Notes: generated from the sequence alone by a model not told the origin. DNA of 64,000 nucleotides from Massilia sp. YIM B02769 (GCF_030411995.1 NZ_JASNRC010000002.1:372001-436000), one strand, 5' to 3'. Counted from the stretch's first letter, positions 37,508 through 45,855 are shown. Translations and numbers: made by a program.

Positions 37508-37709
37508 CCGTACGGTGGGCACCCCGTGCCCACGCGGGGACGTGCGTGTCCATTCACCGTTAGCGGTGAGGCATCGCTCGCTGGCTCCAAGCGGAGCCAG
37601 ACAACATGCCAACGCTTTCGTCCATCGCATATTTCGCGAGCGGAACATCACCGCCAAAGGTGCAAGGAGACGCACGTAACCGCGTGGGCACAGCGTGCCC
37701 ACCGTACGG
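37508..37709. repeat. CCGTACGG-ended palindromic intergenic element, copy 5
   Basis: 202 bp between the convergent lgt and TSUP genes. Ends are CCGTACGGTGGGCACCCCGTGCCCACGCGG and its inverse. The inner part contains GGTGAGGCATCGCTCGC and GCATATTTCGCGAGCG, the same centre as copy 1. Confidence 0.9.
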
Positions 37710-37729
37710 TTCAAAGCCGCAGGCCCTGG

Positions 37730-38533
37730 TCAGGTCGCGGCTTTGTAGAACATGTACGCCGCCAGCGAATACAGGATCACCGCAAACACCCGCTGCAGCT
37801 GCTTCACCGGCATCCGGTGCGCGGTACGCGCTCCCACCGGTGCCATCACCACGCTGGCCGCGACGATGATCAATAAAGCCGGCACATAGATGAACCCGAG
37901 CGAATAGTCCGGCAAGCCCGGCTCGCCCCAGCCATACACGATGTTCGCCAGCGTGCCCGCCAGCGCGATCGGAAACCCGAGCGCCGCGCTGGTGGCCACC
38001 GCGTTGTGGATGCGCACGCCGCACCAGGTCATGAAGGGCACGGAGACAAAACCACCGCCCGCCCCCACCAGCCCGGCCAGCACGCCGATCACACCGCCCG
38101 CCGCGAACATGCCCGGGGCCTTTGGCAAATCGCGTGCGGCCGCCGGCTTCTTGTTGACCAGCATTTGCGTGGCCGAGAACGCGACAAAGACGCCGAAGAA
38201 CATCGACAGCGTCGCCGTGTTCATCTGCTTGCCGATCCACGGCCCGACCGTCGAGCCGATCAGGATGCCCGGCGCCAGCAGCTTCACGATGCGCCAGACC
38301 ACCGCGCCATGCTTGTGGTGTGCGCGCACCGAGGACAATGAGGTGAACATGATGGTGCCGAGCGAGGTGGCAATCGCCATGTGCACCACCAGCTCGTCGG
38401 GCACGCCGCGCGCCGTCAGGATCATGGTCATGAAGGGCACCAGGATCATGCCGCCGCCAACGCCGAGCAGGCCGGCGGCGAAACCGCCGAAGCAGCCCAT
38501 GGCCAGCAGGGCCAGGATGATCAACGGGTCCAT
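37730..38533 (-). CDS. TSUP-family permease (TauE/SafE-like sulfite exporter)
   Basis: 267 residues with about eight hydrophobic helices in two repeats, each with the family glycine motif (GFAAGLLGVGGGMILVP and VLAGLVGAGGGFVSVPFM). These permeases move organosulfur compounds, sulfite or similar anions. The start at 38533 follows GGGGAGG; the upstream frame is basic and implausible. It is 31 bp after the YdcF gene and possibly co-transcribed. The substrate is unassigned. Confidence 0.9.
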   Translation of the reverse strand: MDPLIILALLAMGCFGGFAAGLLGVGGGMILVPFMTMILTARGVPDELVVHMAIATSLGTIMFTSLSSVRAHHKHGAVVWRIVKLLAPGILIGSTVGPWIGKQMNTATLSMFFGVFVAFSATQMLVNKKPAAARDLPKAPGMFAAGGVIGVLAGLVGAGGGFVSVPFMTWCGVRIHNAVATSAALGFPIALAGTLANIVYGWGEPGLPDYSLGFIYVPALLIIVAASVVMAPVGARTAHRMPVKQLQRVFAVILYSLAAYMFYKAAT

Positions 38534-38564
38534 CGCGCCTCCCCGGGAATTGGCATGGCCGTCC

Positions 38565-39401
38565 TCATGCGCCGTAGCATTTTGCGTCGATGGCTGCATC
38601 CTTGCCGCCCGCACGCAGGCGGTACCAGATGCTGCCCATCCATTCATACAAGGCATAGCGCGAACGGCGCATGCCTTCGGGACCGGGCACCCAGGAATGC
38701 GGGCCCTGCGCCTGCTCGCTGAAGAACATGGTCGGCGCATTCACGACATCCAGCCCGGCGCGCTCGAAGGCGGCGCAGGAGCGCGGCATGTGCATGGCGT
38801 CGGTCACCAGCAGGATGCGCTTGACGCCATCGGCACGCAGCAGCGCCGCGCTGTCGATGGCGTTTTCGTTGGTATCGCGCGCGTGGCGCTCGACCCAGCG
38901 CACCGGCACGCCGAAGTCCTCGCGCAGTGCGGTGGCCATGGCGTCGGCTTTCACATAGGCGCGGTCGTGCGCGGGCGGATCGATGCCGCTGGCGCCATTG
39001 CCGCCGGTGACCAGCACGGGCAGCCCGGTGCGCCGCTGCAGGTGCGCCGCATAGCGCACGCGCGCCAGGGCGATGTAGTCGGGGATGTCGCGGTCGCCGT
39101 ATTCGGGGGCATCCTGCAGGCGCCCCGAGGTCAGCACGACGATGGCCTGGGCGCCCGCCGCTTCCGGCGCCCGCAGCGGCTGGCTCATCGCCTCCAGCGG
39201 CGCGACCAGCAGGCGCGCGCCGCCGGTGGTGGACAGGAAGGCCATCAGCGCCAGGCTGGCGCCGGCGAGGATGGTGCCGGTACGCGGCCAGCGGCGCCGG
39301 ATCAGGAGACCGATGACGATCAGCAGGAACAGGTTGGCGGGCGGAAGGATCCAGTCGCGTGGGATGAGGTTGATCAGGTCGAGCAAGGGTTGCAAGGTCA
39401 T
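38565..39401 (-). CDS. YdcF/DUF218-family membrane protein
   Basis: 278 residues: two or three N-terminal hydrophobic helices, then a DUF218 domain with AQAIVVLTSGRLQDAPEYGD, GLPVLVTGGNG, ARDTNENAID and RILLVTDAMHMPRS. The SanA/ElyC/YdcF group is linked to envelope integrity and undecaprenyl-phosphate metabolism in Escherichia coli. The exact role here is not established. Confidence 0.88.
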   Translation of the reverse strand: MTLQPLLDLINLIPRDWILPPANLFLLIVIGLLIRRRWPRTGTILAGASLALMAFLSTTGGARLLVAPLEAMSQPLRAPEAAGAQAIVVLTSGRLQDAPEYGDRDIPDYIALARVRYAAHLQRRTGLPVLVTGGNGASGIDPPAHDRAYVKADAMATALREDFGVPVRWVERHARDTNENAIDSAALLRADGVKRILLVTDAMHMPRSCAAFERAGLDVVNAPTMFFSEQAQGPHSWVPGPEGMRRSRYALYEWMGSIWYRLRAGGKDAAIDAKCYGA

Positions 39402-39576
39402 CGATGGGGGTTGTCAGGCCGATGTCAATCCGCCGGCAGCGTTTTCCGCGCCGGTTTCAGCCACGGTGCATAAGCGCGCGCAATGGATAGGCAAAGATAT
39501 CGAATCAGTACGTTTCCAGAAGGATCTTAATAATATACTGATTGTTGCATTTAAATTATTCCCTCTTGGAGAAAAC

Positions 39577-39984
39577 ATGCTTGACCGTACTTTGTTCGTC
39601 CGCGCATCCAGCACCGCCGCTCTCCTGCTGGCGGCGCTGTCCCCGGCACATGCCCAGACCCCGACCCAGGCCTATTACGACATGTGCCTGAAGGCGGTCG
39701 ACTTCCCGGCGCCATTCGGCGAATCGGACCTGAAAGGCAATGCCAAGCTGCCGGATTACTGCAAATGCTTCGCCCCAGCCTTTGCGGCGCGCGCCGAGAA
39801 AGCCGCACAGTACATGCGGGCCAATCCGGGCAAGCCACCGGCGCACACGCTGGAGCAATCGAATGCCGAGGAACTGGCCCTGCGTAACACCTGCCGCAAG
39901 CAAACCGGCTTGCCGGCTGCCGTGGATCCCAACGGGGCGGCGCCTGCTGCCGGCCAGCAGATACCGGGCCTGAAGCGCAAGTAA
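39577..39984 (+). CDS. Secreted small cysteine-containing protein, unknown function
   Basis: 135 residues with a signal peptide (MLDRTLFVRASSTAALLLAALSPAHA minus its tail). The mature part has four spaced cysteines (YDMCLKAV, YCKCFAPAF, NTCRKQTG), which could form two disulfides in the periplasm. A TTGGAG site precedes the ATG, and the upstream region is notably AT-rich. I do not recognise the family. Confidence 0.72.
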   Translation: MLDRTLFVRASSTAALLLAALSPAHAQTPTQAYYDMCLKAVDFPAPFGESDLKGNAKLPDYCKCFAPAFAARAEKAAQYMRANPGKPPAHTLEQSNAEELALRNTCRKQTGLPAAVDPNGAAPAAGQQIPGLKRK

Positions 39985-40029
39985 ATCGCGGGCGCACGGC
40001 GCCTGGACGGCGCCGGCAACTGCAGATTG

Positions 40030-40377
40030 CTAGCCCCCGCTTTCCACCGGCAAGCCGGCGCCGACCCAGCCGGTGATCCCGGCCGACATCACGCGCACGT
40101 CCGCGTAGCCCAGCTTTTCCGCCTTGCGCGCCGCCTGCGGCGCCTTGCGGCACAGCGGATTCGAGCAATAAAACACCAGCGGCGCGGCGCGGTCCGCCGG
40201 CATCATGGCTGCCTCGAACTCCGGCGGCAAATTGATCGCACCCGGCACGCGCGCCTTCAGCCAGGAGTGGCGCGCATTCACGTCGACCACGGTCGTCGCG
40301 CCCTGCCCGCTGTGCTCCTGCAGCGCGTGCAACTCGCGCGGCGCAATCGACTTCAAGCCCATCAGCATCGCAAACAT
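40030..40377 (-). CDS. Rhodanese-like protein
   Basis: 115 residues, a single rhodanese domain with the active cysteine at about 71 in VFYCSNPLCRKA. This is longer and more polar than the standard CxxGxR loop, so sulfurtransferase activity is plausible but not certain. VDVNARHSWLKARVPGAINLP is the usual N-terminal signature. ATG 40377 follows GAGGAGG. It is the third gene of an ArsR-type regulator / membrane protein / rhodanese operon, 10 bp after the membrane gene. Confidence 0.88.
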   Translation of the reverse strand: MFAMLMGLKSIAPRELHALQEHSGQGATTVVDVNARHSWLKARVPGAINLPPEFEAAMMPADRAAPLVFYCSNPLCRKAPQAARKAEKLGYADVRVMSAGITGWVGAGLPVESGG

Positions 40378-40387
40378 GGCCGCCTCC

Positions 40388-40786
40388 TCAACCGCGTGCA
40401 GCAGGCGAACCCACGCCGTAGCAGCGCAGGGCCGCCGCCAGCAGTGACGCGCCCAGCAGGCTGCCACCGACCAGGTGCATCGCTCCCAGCGGCGCGAAGA
40501 GCGCGGCAAGCATGTAGCCGATGCCGCCCAGCACCAGGCTCCAGCCGGCGAAGCGGCGTGCGGCCTGTTCGCGTTCGGGCGAGCAGCGCAGTTGCGCCAG
40601 CGCCGTCAGCGATTTCGGAATGGCGTTGGCGTAGATCACCACCACCGCACCCAGCAAGGCGGCCACGAGCCGGCGCTTCAACTCGTCGCTGATGTATTCG
40701 GGCGAGGCCCAGGCCAGCGCGCCCGATACGGCAAGAATCAGCGCCGCGCCAAGCAGCGGCCGGCCAAACGATGGGGCAGATTTCAT
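40388..40786 (-). CDS. SdpI-like small membrane protein
   Basis: 132 residues with about four hydrophobic helices. The middle segment (VIYANAIPKSLTALAQ, then REQAARRFAGWSLVLGG) resembles the conserved loop of the SdpI family, in which a membrane protein titrates a partner ArsR-type repressor. Its ATG overlaps the stop of such a repressor gene by 4 bp (40783-40786), which supports the reading. The similarity is weak by eye; databases may call it simply a membrane protein. Confidence 0.6.
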   Translation of the reverse strand: MKSAPSFGRPLLGAALILAVSGALAWASPEYISDELKRRLVAALLGAVVVIYANAIPKSLTALAQLRCSPEREQAARRFAGWSLVLGGIGYMLAALFAPLGAMHLVGGSLLGASLLAAALRCYGVGSPAARG

Positions 40787-41097
40787 GGTGTCTCCTGTTT
40801 CGATGTCGTTGTGGGATGGCCGTTTTCCGGCCGGGTGACCTGCAAACCAAACGTTTGCGCAAACGCCAGCAGCGCCTCCTCGAGCACGGACAGCTTGAGG
40901 CGGTAAGTGATGTTGCGCCCTTCTTTTTCGGCGTCGATCAGGCCGGCATTGACGAGCACCGCGAAGTGCGCCGACATGGTGGGCTTGGAGACGTCGAACA
41001 TATCCGCGAGTTCGCCCGCGCCGATGGGACCCTGCTGCAGCAGTTGCAGGACTTTGCGGCGGGTCGGGTCGGACAAGGCTTTGAATACAGTGTTCAT
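40783..41097 (-). CDS. ArsR/SdpR-like winged-helix regulator
   Basis: 104 residues starting MNTVFKALSDPTRRKVLQLL, with a recognition helix in ELADMFDVSKPTMSAHFAVL and wing EKEGRNITYRL. It contains no cysteine, so it is neither a thiol- nor a typical metal-sensing ArsR protein. It matches the autorepressor SdpR type, which works with a membrane partner. The ATG at 41097 is chosen over TTG 41115. A perfect inverted repeat just upstream is a likely autoregulatory site. Confidence 0.88.
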   Translation of the reverse strand: MNTVFKALSDPTRRKVLQLLQQGPIGAGELADMFDVSKPTMSAHFAVLVNAGLIDAEKEGRNITYRLKLSVLEEALLAFAQTFGLQVTRPENGHPTTTSKQETP

Positions 41098-41101
41098 GGT
41101 T

Positions 41102-41118
41102 TGATTGTTAGCCAATCA
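41102..41118. promoter_or_regulatory. Candidate operator of the SdpR-like regulator
   Basis: TGATTG - 5 nt - CAATCA, a perfect 6-bp-armed palindrome, ends 5 bp upstream of the regulator's start codon. Binding there would block translation initiation or transcription of its own operon. Confidence 0.5.
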
Positions 41119-41331
41119 TCGAATTATTGCAAGAAAATATTTATGATGTTGCATGCCGACGTCGCGGCTCGGCCGGAACTGATTATTTCTCAATGCTTTA
41201 GAAAAGCATTTCGAATTGCTAGTACATAGCAATTATTATGCTATTCTTGTTTCAATTTGCTGCCTCATCGATGACATTGTCGTTTCTGATTTGCCCACCG
41301 CGTATCAACACCTGCCAACCCAGAGGAAAAC

Positions 41332-42375
41332 ATGAAAAGAAAATGGATGCTCATACCGGCTTTGCTGACATTGACGATGGCAGGCGCAATCGCCGGCGCG
41401 CCGCCGACTGGCGAGATAGATGGGGCCACCCGATCTGAGGTTATCGATGCCCTGGTTGCCAAGCTCAATGCCAATTATGTTTTTCCAGACAAGGCAAAAC
41501 AGGCCGAGGCGCTCCTGCGCCAGCGCCAGCGCGAAGGCAAGTACGATGGCATCACGGACGGCAAACAGCTGGCCAAACAGCTGTCGGAGGACATCGAGGG
41601 CGTCGTCCACGACAAGCATATGCAGGTCGATTTCAGCGCCCGCCCGGTGCCGTCCGAAGAGTCGATGCCGCCGCCACCCCAAACGCGGGCGGAATGGGAA
41701 AAACAGGTGCCGCCCGCAGTGCTCGAACGGGTCCGCGCGTCCAACCTTGGCATTGAAAAGGTCGATCGTCTGGTCCCGAATATCGGCTACCTGCAGATCT
41801 CCATGTTCGGGCCGGTTTTCCTCGTCTCAGAAAAAATCGCTTCGTCGATGAATGCACTCGCCGACACCGATGGCCTCATTATCGATCTGCGCAACAACGG
41901 CGGCGGCGGGGGCGATTCGGTGGCGCTGCTGATCAGCTATTTTGTCGACGAGCGCACCCGCCTCAACGACACCTGGGAGCGTTCCACCAACGTCACGACG
42001 CAATACTGGACCCAAGATAAACTAGACGGCAAACGCTATGGCGGCAAAAGGCCGGTCTTGATCCTGACAGACGCCAAAACCAAGTCCGCGGCGGAAGCAT
42101 TCGTGTACACGATGCAGGCGCTGAAACGCGCCACGGTCATCGGCGAGCGGACCTGGGGCGGCGCCCACGCCTCGCGCCCCTATCGCCTGGGCGCGCATTT
42201 TTATGCCGTGATCCCCAGCCGGCGCACCATCAGCCCCATTACCGGAACCAACTGGGAGGGCACGGGCGTTATCCCGGACGTCGCGGCAGCGCCGGACGAT
42301 GCGCTTGCGGTAGCCAAGGACCTGCTGCAGCGCCGATTGCAAGGCAGCGCTTCGCCTGGCACCGCGGGACAGTGA
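41332..42375 (+). CDS. Secreted S41-family (IRBP/Ctp-like) serine peptidase
   Basis: 347 residues. The signal peptide (MKRKWMLIPALLTLTMAGAIAG) is followed by an N-terminal helical cap and a tail-specific-protease core: IGYLQISMFG, DGLIIDLRNNGGGGGDSVALL, and the probable catalytic Ser252 in TKSAAEAFVYTMQA. VIGERTWGGAH and the late TNWEGTGVIPDV are typical of S41B proteins. There is no PDZ domain. It probably degrades peptides in the periplasm. The upstream 230 bp are AT-rich. Confidence 0.92.
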   Translation: MKRKWMLIPALLTLTMAGAIAGAPPTGEIDGATRSEVIDALVAKLNANYVFPDKAKQAEALLRQRQREGKYDGITDGKQLAKQLSEDIEGVVHDKHMQVDFSARPVPSEESMPPPPQTRAEWEKQVPPAVLERVRASNLGIEKVDRLVPNIGYLQISMFGPVFLVSEKIASSMNALADTDGLIIDLRNNGGGGGDSVALLISYFVDERTRLNDTWERSTNVTTQYWTQDKLDGKRYGGKRPVLILTDAKTKSAAEAFVYTMQALKRATVIGERTWGGAHASRPYRLGAHFYAVIPSRRTISPITGTNWEGTGVIPDVAAAPDDALAVAKDLLQRRLQGSASPGTAGQ

Positions 42376-42415
42376 TCGACGTCGCTGGCGCCTGCAAATG
42401 CGCTCGCCTGCTCCC

Positions 42416-42769
42416 TTAGCCGGGAGCGGGCGATATCAGCAGGTCGGCAACGACCTCACCCCCGATTGGGCCGTCTACCAGTTCGGCGCATTCACGCATC
42501 CGGTTTCGCAGCGCGATCATGCGTGCAGTCGGTTCGGGCTGTGTCGCCCAGGCGCGTTCGGACGGCCATTGGGCGTACGCAAAATAATGGCCGTCGGTGC
42601 ACCGATGCAGGCGCGATCCAAGGCCGCCGTGCGTATCGCGTATCAAAGCGGTGAGTTCCAGCCAGGCGTGCTCGAAGTCTGCTTCACGGCCGGGCGCTAC
42701 TTTCCATCTGAAATAAATCGCGTGCATAACATCTTGTTTGGTTGTGGCCGATTGCGGATCTATTGTCAT
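42416..42769 (-). CDS. Antibiotic-biosynthesis-monooxygenase-like (ABM) domain protein
   Basis: 117 residues with the chosen start. A ferredoxin-like dimeric alpha/beta-barrel domain begins MHAIYFRWKVAPGREADFEHAW and continues with GGLGSRLHRCTDGHYFAYAQWPSE. The start is uncertain: ATG 42727 begins right at the domain, 42769 and 42799 are upstream, and none has a strong site. Such small proteins are often cofactor-free monooxygenases or haem-binding; function here unknown. A GCTCCC/GGGAGC hairpin surrounds its stop codon. Confidence 0.72.
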   Translation of the reverse strand: MTIDPQSATTKQDVMHAIYFRWKVAPGREADFEHAWLELTALIRDTHGGLGSRLHRCTDGHYFAYAQWPSERAWATQPEPTARMIALRNRMRECAELVDGPIGGEVVADLLISPAPG

Positions 42770-42811
42770 GGCCGCAATCGCCCCATTCCGGACATTCATC
42801 GAATTACTAAC

Positions 42812-43222
42812 TCACTGCAAAGAAGTCAGCACTTTCGAAAATTTTGGCAGGCGTAAGTCGATTGATTTCTGTTGGAACTCGAACTCGGTGAGCGGACCTA
42901 TGACCACCTTAGTCGGATCGGCAAGGTCCGTATCGTTTCTCGAGTCGACTATAAAGTAGTTGGTGTTACTTCGATCATTGTTTGGGTGCTGTTTCGCTAC
43001 CAAGTAACGACCATCCCATCCCACAGCGAATACAGTGCTACCAACACGTTCTATCGAATTACCGTCCCCAAGGTCACGGCCAATCGAAGTATTTTCTGCA
43101 GTATCTATCCGTACAAGTGCGTACGGTCCTCCCTGCCACTCCACTCCAGAGTCGAATAGCGAACATGAAATCATGAGTCCGGCCACCGTGAGAATGACGA
43201 AGTAACGAAGTCGTTGAGCCAT
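42812..43222 (-). CDS. Putative lipoprotein in an AT-richer patch
   Basis: 136 residues. The signal peptide ends in a lipobox-like MISC (Cys20), and the mature part (VEWQGGPYALVRIDTAENTS, RYLVAKQHPNN, DSRNDTDLADPTK) looks beta-rich and soluble. Base composition is about 48% G+C by hand count over 42841-43020, far below its neighbours, and codon use is correspondingly different, suggesting recent acquisition. The start could also be 43249. Family not recognised. Confidence 0.65.
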   Translation of the reverse strand: MAQRLRYFVILTVAGLMISCSLFDSGVEWQGGPYALVRIDTAENTSIGRDLGDGNSIERVGSTVFAVGWDGRYLVAKQHPNNDRSNTNYFIVDSRNDTDLADPTKVVIGPLTEFEFQQKSIDLRLPKFSKVLTSLQ

Positions 43223-43363
43223 ATATCTTGCTATTGTCATTGCAGCCATTTCATCCCGTTAAGTGGGTCTACTTCTGGGCCGATAGCAGACTGTCTGTAT
43301 GGCTCAGTGTACGAACTCATCGTTGACAAGACAAGTTGCAGCGCCCTGCTGCCGCGCAAGGAT

Positions 43364-43825
43364 TCAAGCGCGGATCGATTCGAGGATTTTATTCCACTGC
43401 CCCGGCGTCACCGGCGAAATGGACAGGCGGCTGCCTTTTTGCAGCAAGACCATGTCTTCCAATTCGGGAACCATGCGCATTTCCGACAGCGGCAGATAAC
43501 GCCCCTGCTCTTTCGCTTTCACGTCGACCGAAATCCAGCGTGGTTGTTCCGGCGTGGCTTTCGGATCGAAGTAATGGCCGTCGCGATCGAATTGGGAAGC
43601 ATCGGGATAAGGCCCGCTCGCCACTTCGGCAATGCCGGCAACACCAGGCACCGCGCAGCTGGAGTGATAAAACAGGATGCCGTCGCCGACCTGCATGGCG
43701 TCGCGCATGAAGTTGCGGGCCTGGTAATTGCGTACGCCGAACCAGGCGACCGTTTGCCCCGGCGCTGCAAGAACATCGTCGAAACTGACTTCATCCGGCT
43801 CGGATTTCATCAACCAGTAGCGCAT
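43364..43825 (-). CDS. EVE-domain (PUA-like) protein
   Basis: 153 residues beginning MRYWLMKSEPDEVSFDDV, with the EVE hallmarks VAWFGVRNYQARNFMRDAMQVGDGILFYHS and PRWISVDVKA, ending LSISPVTPGQWNKIL. EVE/thymocyte-nuclear-protein-like domains bind modified nucleobases in nucleic acids. A GAGAGG site precedes ATG 43825. It lies directly downstream of the 6S RNA gene on the same strand, a position that in enterobacteria is held by ygfA, so it may be transcribed by read-through. Confidence 0.93.
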   Translation of the reverse strand: MRYWLMKSEPDEVSFDDVLAAPGQTVAWFGVRNYQARNFMRDAMQVGDGILFYHSSCAVPGVAGIAEVASGPYPDASQFDRDGHYFDPKATPEQPRWISVDVKAKEQGRYLPLSEMRMVPELEDMVLLQKGSRLSISPVTPGQWNKILESIRA

Positions 43826-43926
43826 CTGCGTACCTCTCGCCCAATAAAAACGCACGCAAAGGAAAGCGTGCGCGCATGAAAAAAACGGCTGCAAGCACAA
43901 TGCCCGCAACCGTCTTTTGGAATATA

Positions 43927-44102
43927 GCCCCGCCTGTGCCGTATATGCCGGCATCCCAGAACCTGACGGCTCAAGGTGGTCGCAGTTAGCGCAATTTCGG
44001 GTTCGTCGAACTAGCGACGCTCACGCCCATCGCACATAATCCCGCAACCTATGCATACAAATGGTTCAAGGAATATATGGCAATCTCGAACACCGCAGGG
44101 TG
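43927..44102 (-). ncRNA. ssrS: 6S RNA
   Basis: About 176 nt on the minus strand between zapA and the EVE gene, the conserved ssrS location. The 5' end GCCCTGCGGTGTTCG pairs with the 3' end GGCACAGGCGGGGC to form the closing stem. The 3' half contains AACTGCGACCACCTTGAGCC, closely matching the corresponding 6S segment of Escherichia coli as I remember it (AACTGCGACGAC...CCTTGAACC). A consensus promoter places the 5' end near 44102. 6S RNA binds sigma-70 RNA polymerase in stationary phase. The 3' end is approximate. Confidence 0.87.
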
Positions 44103-44108
44103 CCTCGC

Positions 44109-44136
44109 AGTTTACTCGCTTGAACCGGGAAGTCAA
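44109..44136 (-). promoter_or_regulatory. Sigma-70 promoter of 6S RNA
   Basis: On the minus strand TTGACT (44136-44131) and TAAACT (44114-44109) are separated by 16 bp, about 7 bp before the predicted RNA 5' end. It lies just inside the intergenic region after the zapA stop at 44151. Confidence 0.8.
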
Positions 44137-44150
44137 ACGTATTTGGACCC

Positions 44151-44462
44151 TTACGGCAAATTTTCTTGCGGGGCCAGGGCCTGGTCGAGCACGCTGTGCA
44201 TGACTTCGAGCTTTTGTTTCACTTCTAGCATTGTCATATCGGAAAGTGGGCCTTGCGGCGACTTGACCGACAGGAATTCGGCGGCGACGCTGAGCGCGGC
44301 CATGACGGCGATGCGGTCGTTGCCCTTCACCTTGCCGGAATCGCGCAGCGCGGTCATCTTGCCGTCGAGGTAGCGCACGGCGTCGCGCAGGGTGGCCTGC
44401 TCGCCTTCCTTGCAGGCCAGGCGGTAGGGCTGGCCCATGATCGTGACATCCAGGTAAATCAT
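44151..44462 (-). CDS. zapA: Cell division protein ZapA
   Basis: 103-residue FtsZ-ring stabiliser. It begins MIYLDVTIMGQPYRLACKEGE, then LRDAVRYLDGKMTALRDSGKVKGNDRIAVMAALSVAAE and a C-terminal coiled coil, all typical of ZapA. The ATG overlaps the stop of the zapB-like gene by 4 bp (44459-44462). 6S RNA lies directly downstream, as in many proteobacteria. Confidence 0.94.
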   Translation of the reverse strand: MIYLDVTIMGQPYRLACKEGEQATLRDAVRYLDGKMTALRDSGKVKGNDRIAVMAALSVAAEFLSVKSPQGPLSDMTMLEVKQKLEVMHSVLDQALAPQENLP

Positions 44463-44695
44463 TCGCGGGCCTCGGCGTTGGTGGGTGCTTCTTCCTCTTC
44501 GGCCGGTGCGGGCAATTGCTCGATGACGGCCTCGATCCGATGCTGGGCCTCGACCAGGCGCTCGAGGAGCGCCGTGTTCACTTCATTGAGCAGCACGTTG
44601 GTCTGGCGCAGTTGCGCATTTTCGCTGCGCAGCGATCCGACCAGCGCGGCGAGGCGCTCGATCTTGTCGGATAGGTCTTGGAATTCGGAAATCAT
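44459..44695 (-). CDS. zapB: ZapB-like coiled-coil protein
   Basis: 78 residues. It is a coiled coil through most of its length (LSDKIERLAALVGSLRSENAQL, VNTALLERLVEAQHRIEAV) with an acidic tail (PAEEEEAPTN). Size and coupling to zapA by ATGA fit a ZapB-type FtsZ-ring accessory protein. The sequence is generic enough that the exact family (ZapB or the TIGR02449 group) is uncertain. Confidence 0.8.
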   Translation of the reverse strand: MISEFQDLSDKIERLAALVGSLRSENAQLRQTNVLLNEVNTALLERLVEAQHRIEAVIEQLPAPAEEEEAPTNAEARE

Positions 44696-44749
44696 TCGTA
44701 ACTATAGGTCTGATAAGGTTTGACAGTCAACAAGAGAGCGTGGCAGTTG

Positions 44750-45757
44750 CTAGCTCAGCTCTTCCAGGAGTGCCTTCAGCATGGCCGTGCGCTGCTGGGT
44801 GAAATAGGCGCGCCAGGCGTGCGCCGGGACAGCAGGATACCTGAGCTTGCCGAATTCCACCCACGCGTCGCGGTAGGTCAGCCAGATGCGCTGGGTCGCC
44901 TGGATGTCGGCCATCTTGATGGTCGTGTATTCCTGGGCCGGCAGGCGCCGCAATTGTCCGTACACCGTATTCAGTTCGCGATCGAAGGCCTGGTCCTGGG
45001 CGGCGCTGAAGCGCGGCAGCTTGCCGCGCTCGAAGGCTTGCAGCGCAGCCAGGAAGGCATCCTTCTGCGCGTCTTCTTCCTCGACAACCATCGCACCGCG
45101 CGCCGTGCCGCTGAGGTCGACCTCGTTGCCGCCGCGCGCCTCGACGAAGCGCGACAGGCTGTTCAGCAGGCGCGAGAAAGCGGCCCGTTCGTTCGGCTTG
45201 AATGTGGCGGCGATCGCAGCCAGCGCTCCCTCGCGCTTGACGTCGTCCTGGGCCGCACCCAGCGAAGCGCAATAGCCCATCATCATGCCGCTGGTGACGT
45301 CTTCGCAGAAGTCGATGGTCTGGCCGGCTGCGCTTTTGCCTGGCGCCATGTCATTCAAGTGGGTCAGCCGTCCGCTCAGTTCGGCCGGCGCGCCGCCGGC
45401 CGCGCAGGCCGCCTTCTTCGCCAGTTGCAGGTTACGTGCGACGCCCTGCCCGTTCGCGTACAGCATCATCAGCACGCCCGCCTTTTTCGAGAACACATCG
45501 TCGTCCTTGTCCGGCGTGAAGGCGCAGTGGCGTGCCTTGACGAAGTCGCGCGGCTGGCGGATGCCGTAGTAGAGCGCAGGCGCGTCGCAGCTTGCCAATG
45601 CCGCCTGTTGCGCGGCGCTCGGCCGGTCGACGGCGGGATAAGCCAGTTTGCCGAGCGCGGCGCACTCGGCCTCGGGCGCATTCGGCCCGGCGGCATGGAC
45701 ACTGCCGGCAGCGAGCGCGGCAAGCAGGAGGCAGGAAAGGTGTCGACGCACAGGCAA
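44750..45757 (-). CDS. Secreted protein with LprI-like (lysozyme inhibitor) C-terminal domain
   Basis: 335 residues with a signal peptide (MPVRRHLSCLLLAALAAGSVHA). The middle has a Sel1-like segment (GVLMMLYANGQGVARNLQLAKKAAC). The C-terminal 90 residues (AQDQAFDRELNTVYGQLRRL, TQRIWLTYRDAWVEF) fit the LprI-type N-terminal domain, formerly DUF1311, found in lysozyme inhibitors. It is probably periplasmic; lysozyme inhibition is only suggested by the domain. It diverges from groES; an FNR-type half-perfect box lies about 100 bp upstream of its start. Confidence 0.8.
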   Translation of the reverse strand: MPVRRHLSCLLLAALAAGSVHAAGPNAPEAECAALGKLAYPAVDRPSAAQQAALASCDAPALYYGIRQPRDFVKARHCAFTPDKDDDVFSKKAGVLMMLYANGQGVARNLQLAKKAACAAGGAPAELSGRLTHLNDMAPGKSAAGQTIDFCEDVTSGMMMGYCASLGAAQDDVKREGALAAIAATFKPNERAAFSRLLNSLSRFVEARGGNEVDLSGTARGAMVVEEEDAQKDAFLAALQAFERGKLPRFSAAQDQAFDRELNTVYGQLRRLPAQEYTTIKMADIQATQRIWLTYRDAWVEFGKLRYPAVPAHAWRAYFTQQRTAMLKALLEELS

Positions 45758-45855
45758 CTCTCGGAAAGACGCGGCAGAGCACGGATTGCACGAATTGTAA
45801 GCTCATCCGCTGAAGTCCACCGTTCGGCTGTCGTCAAGGTGCGGTTTGGTCGAGT

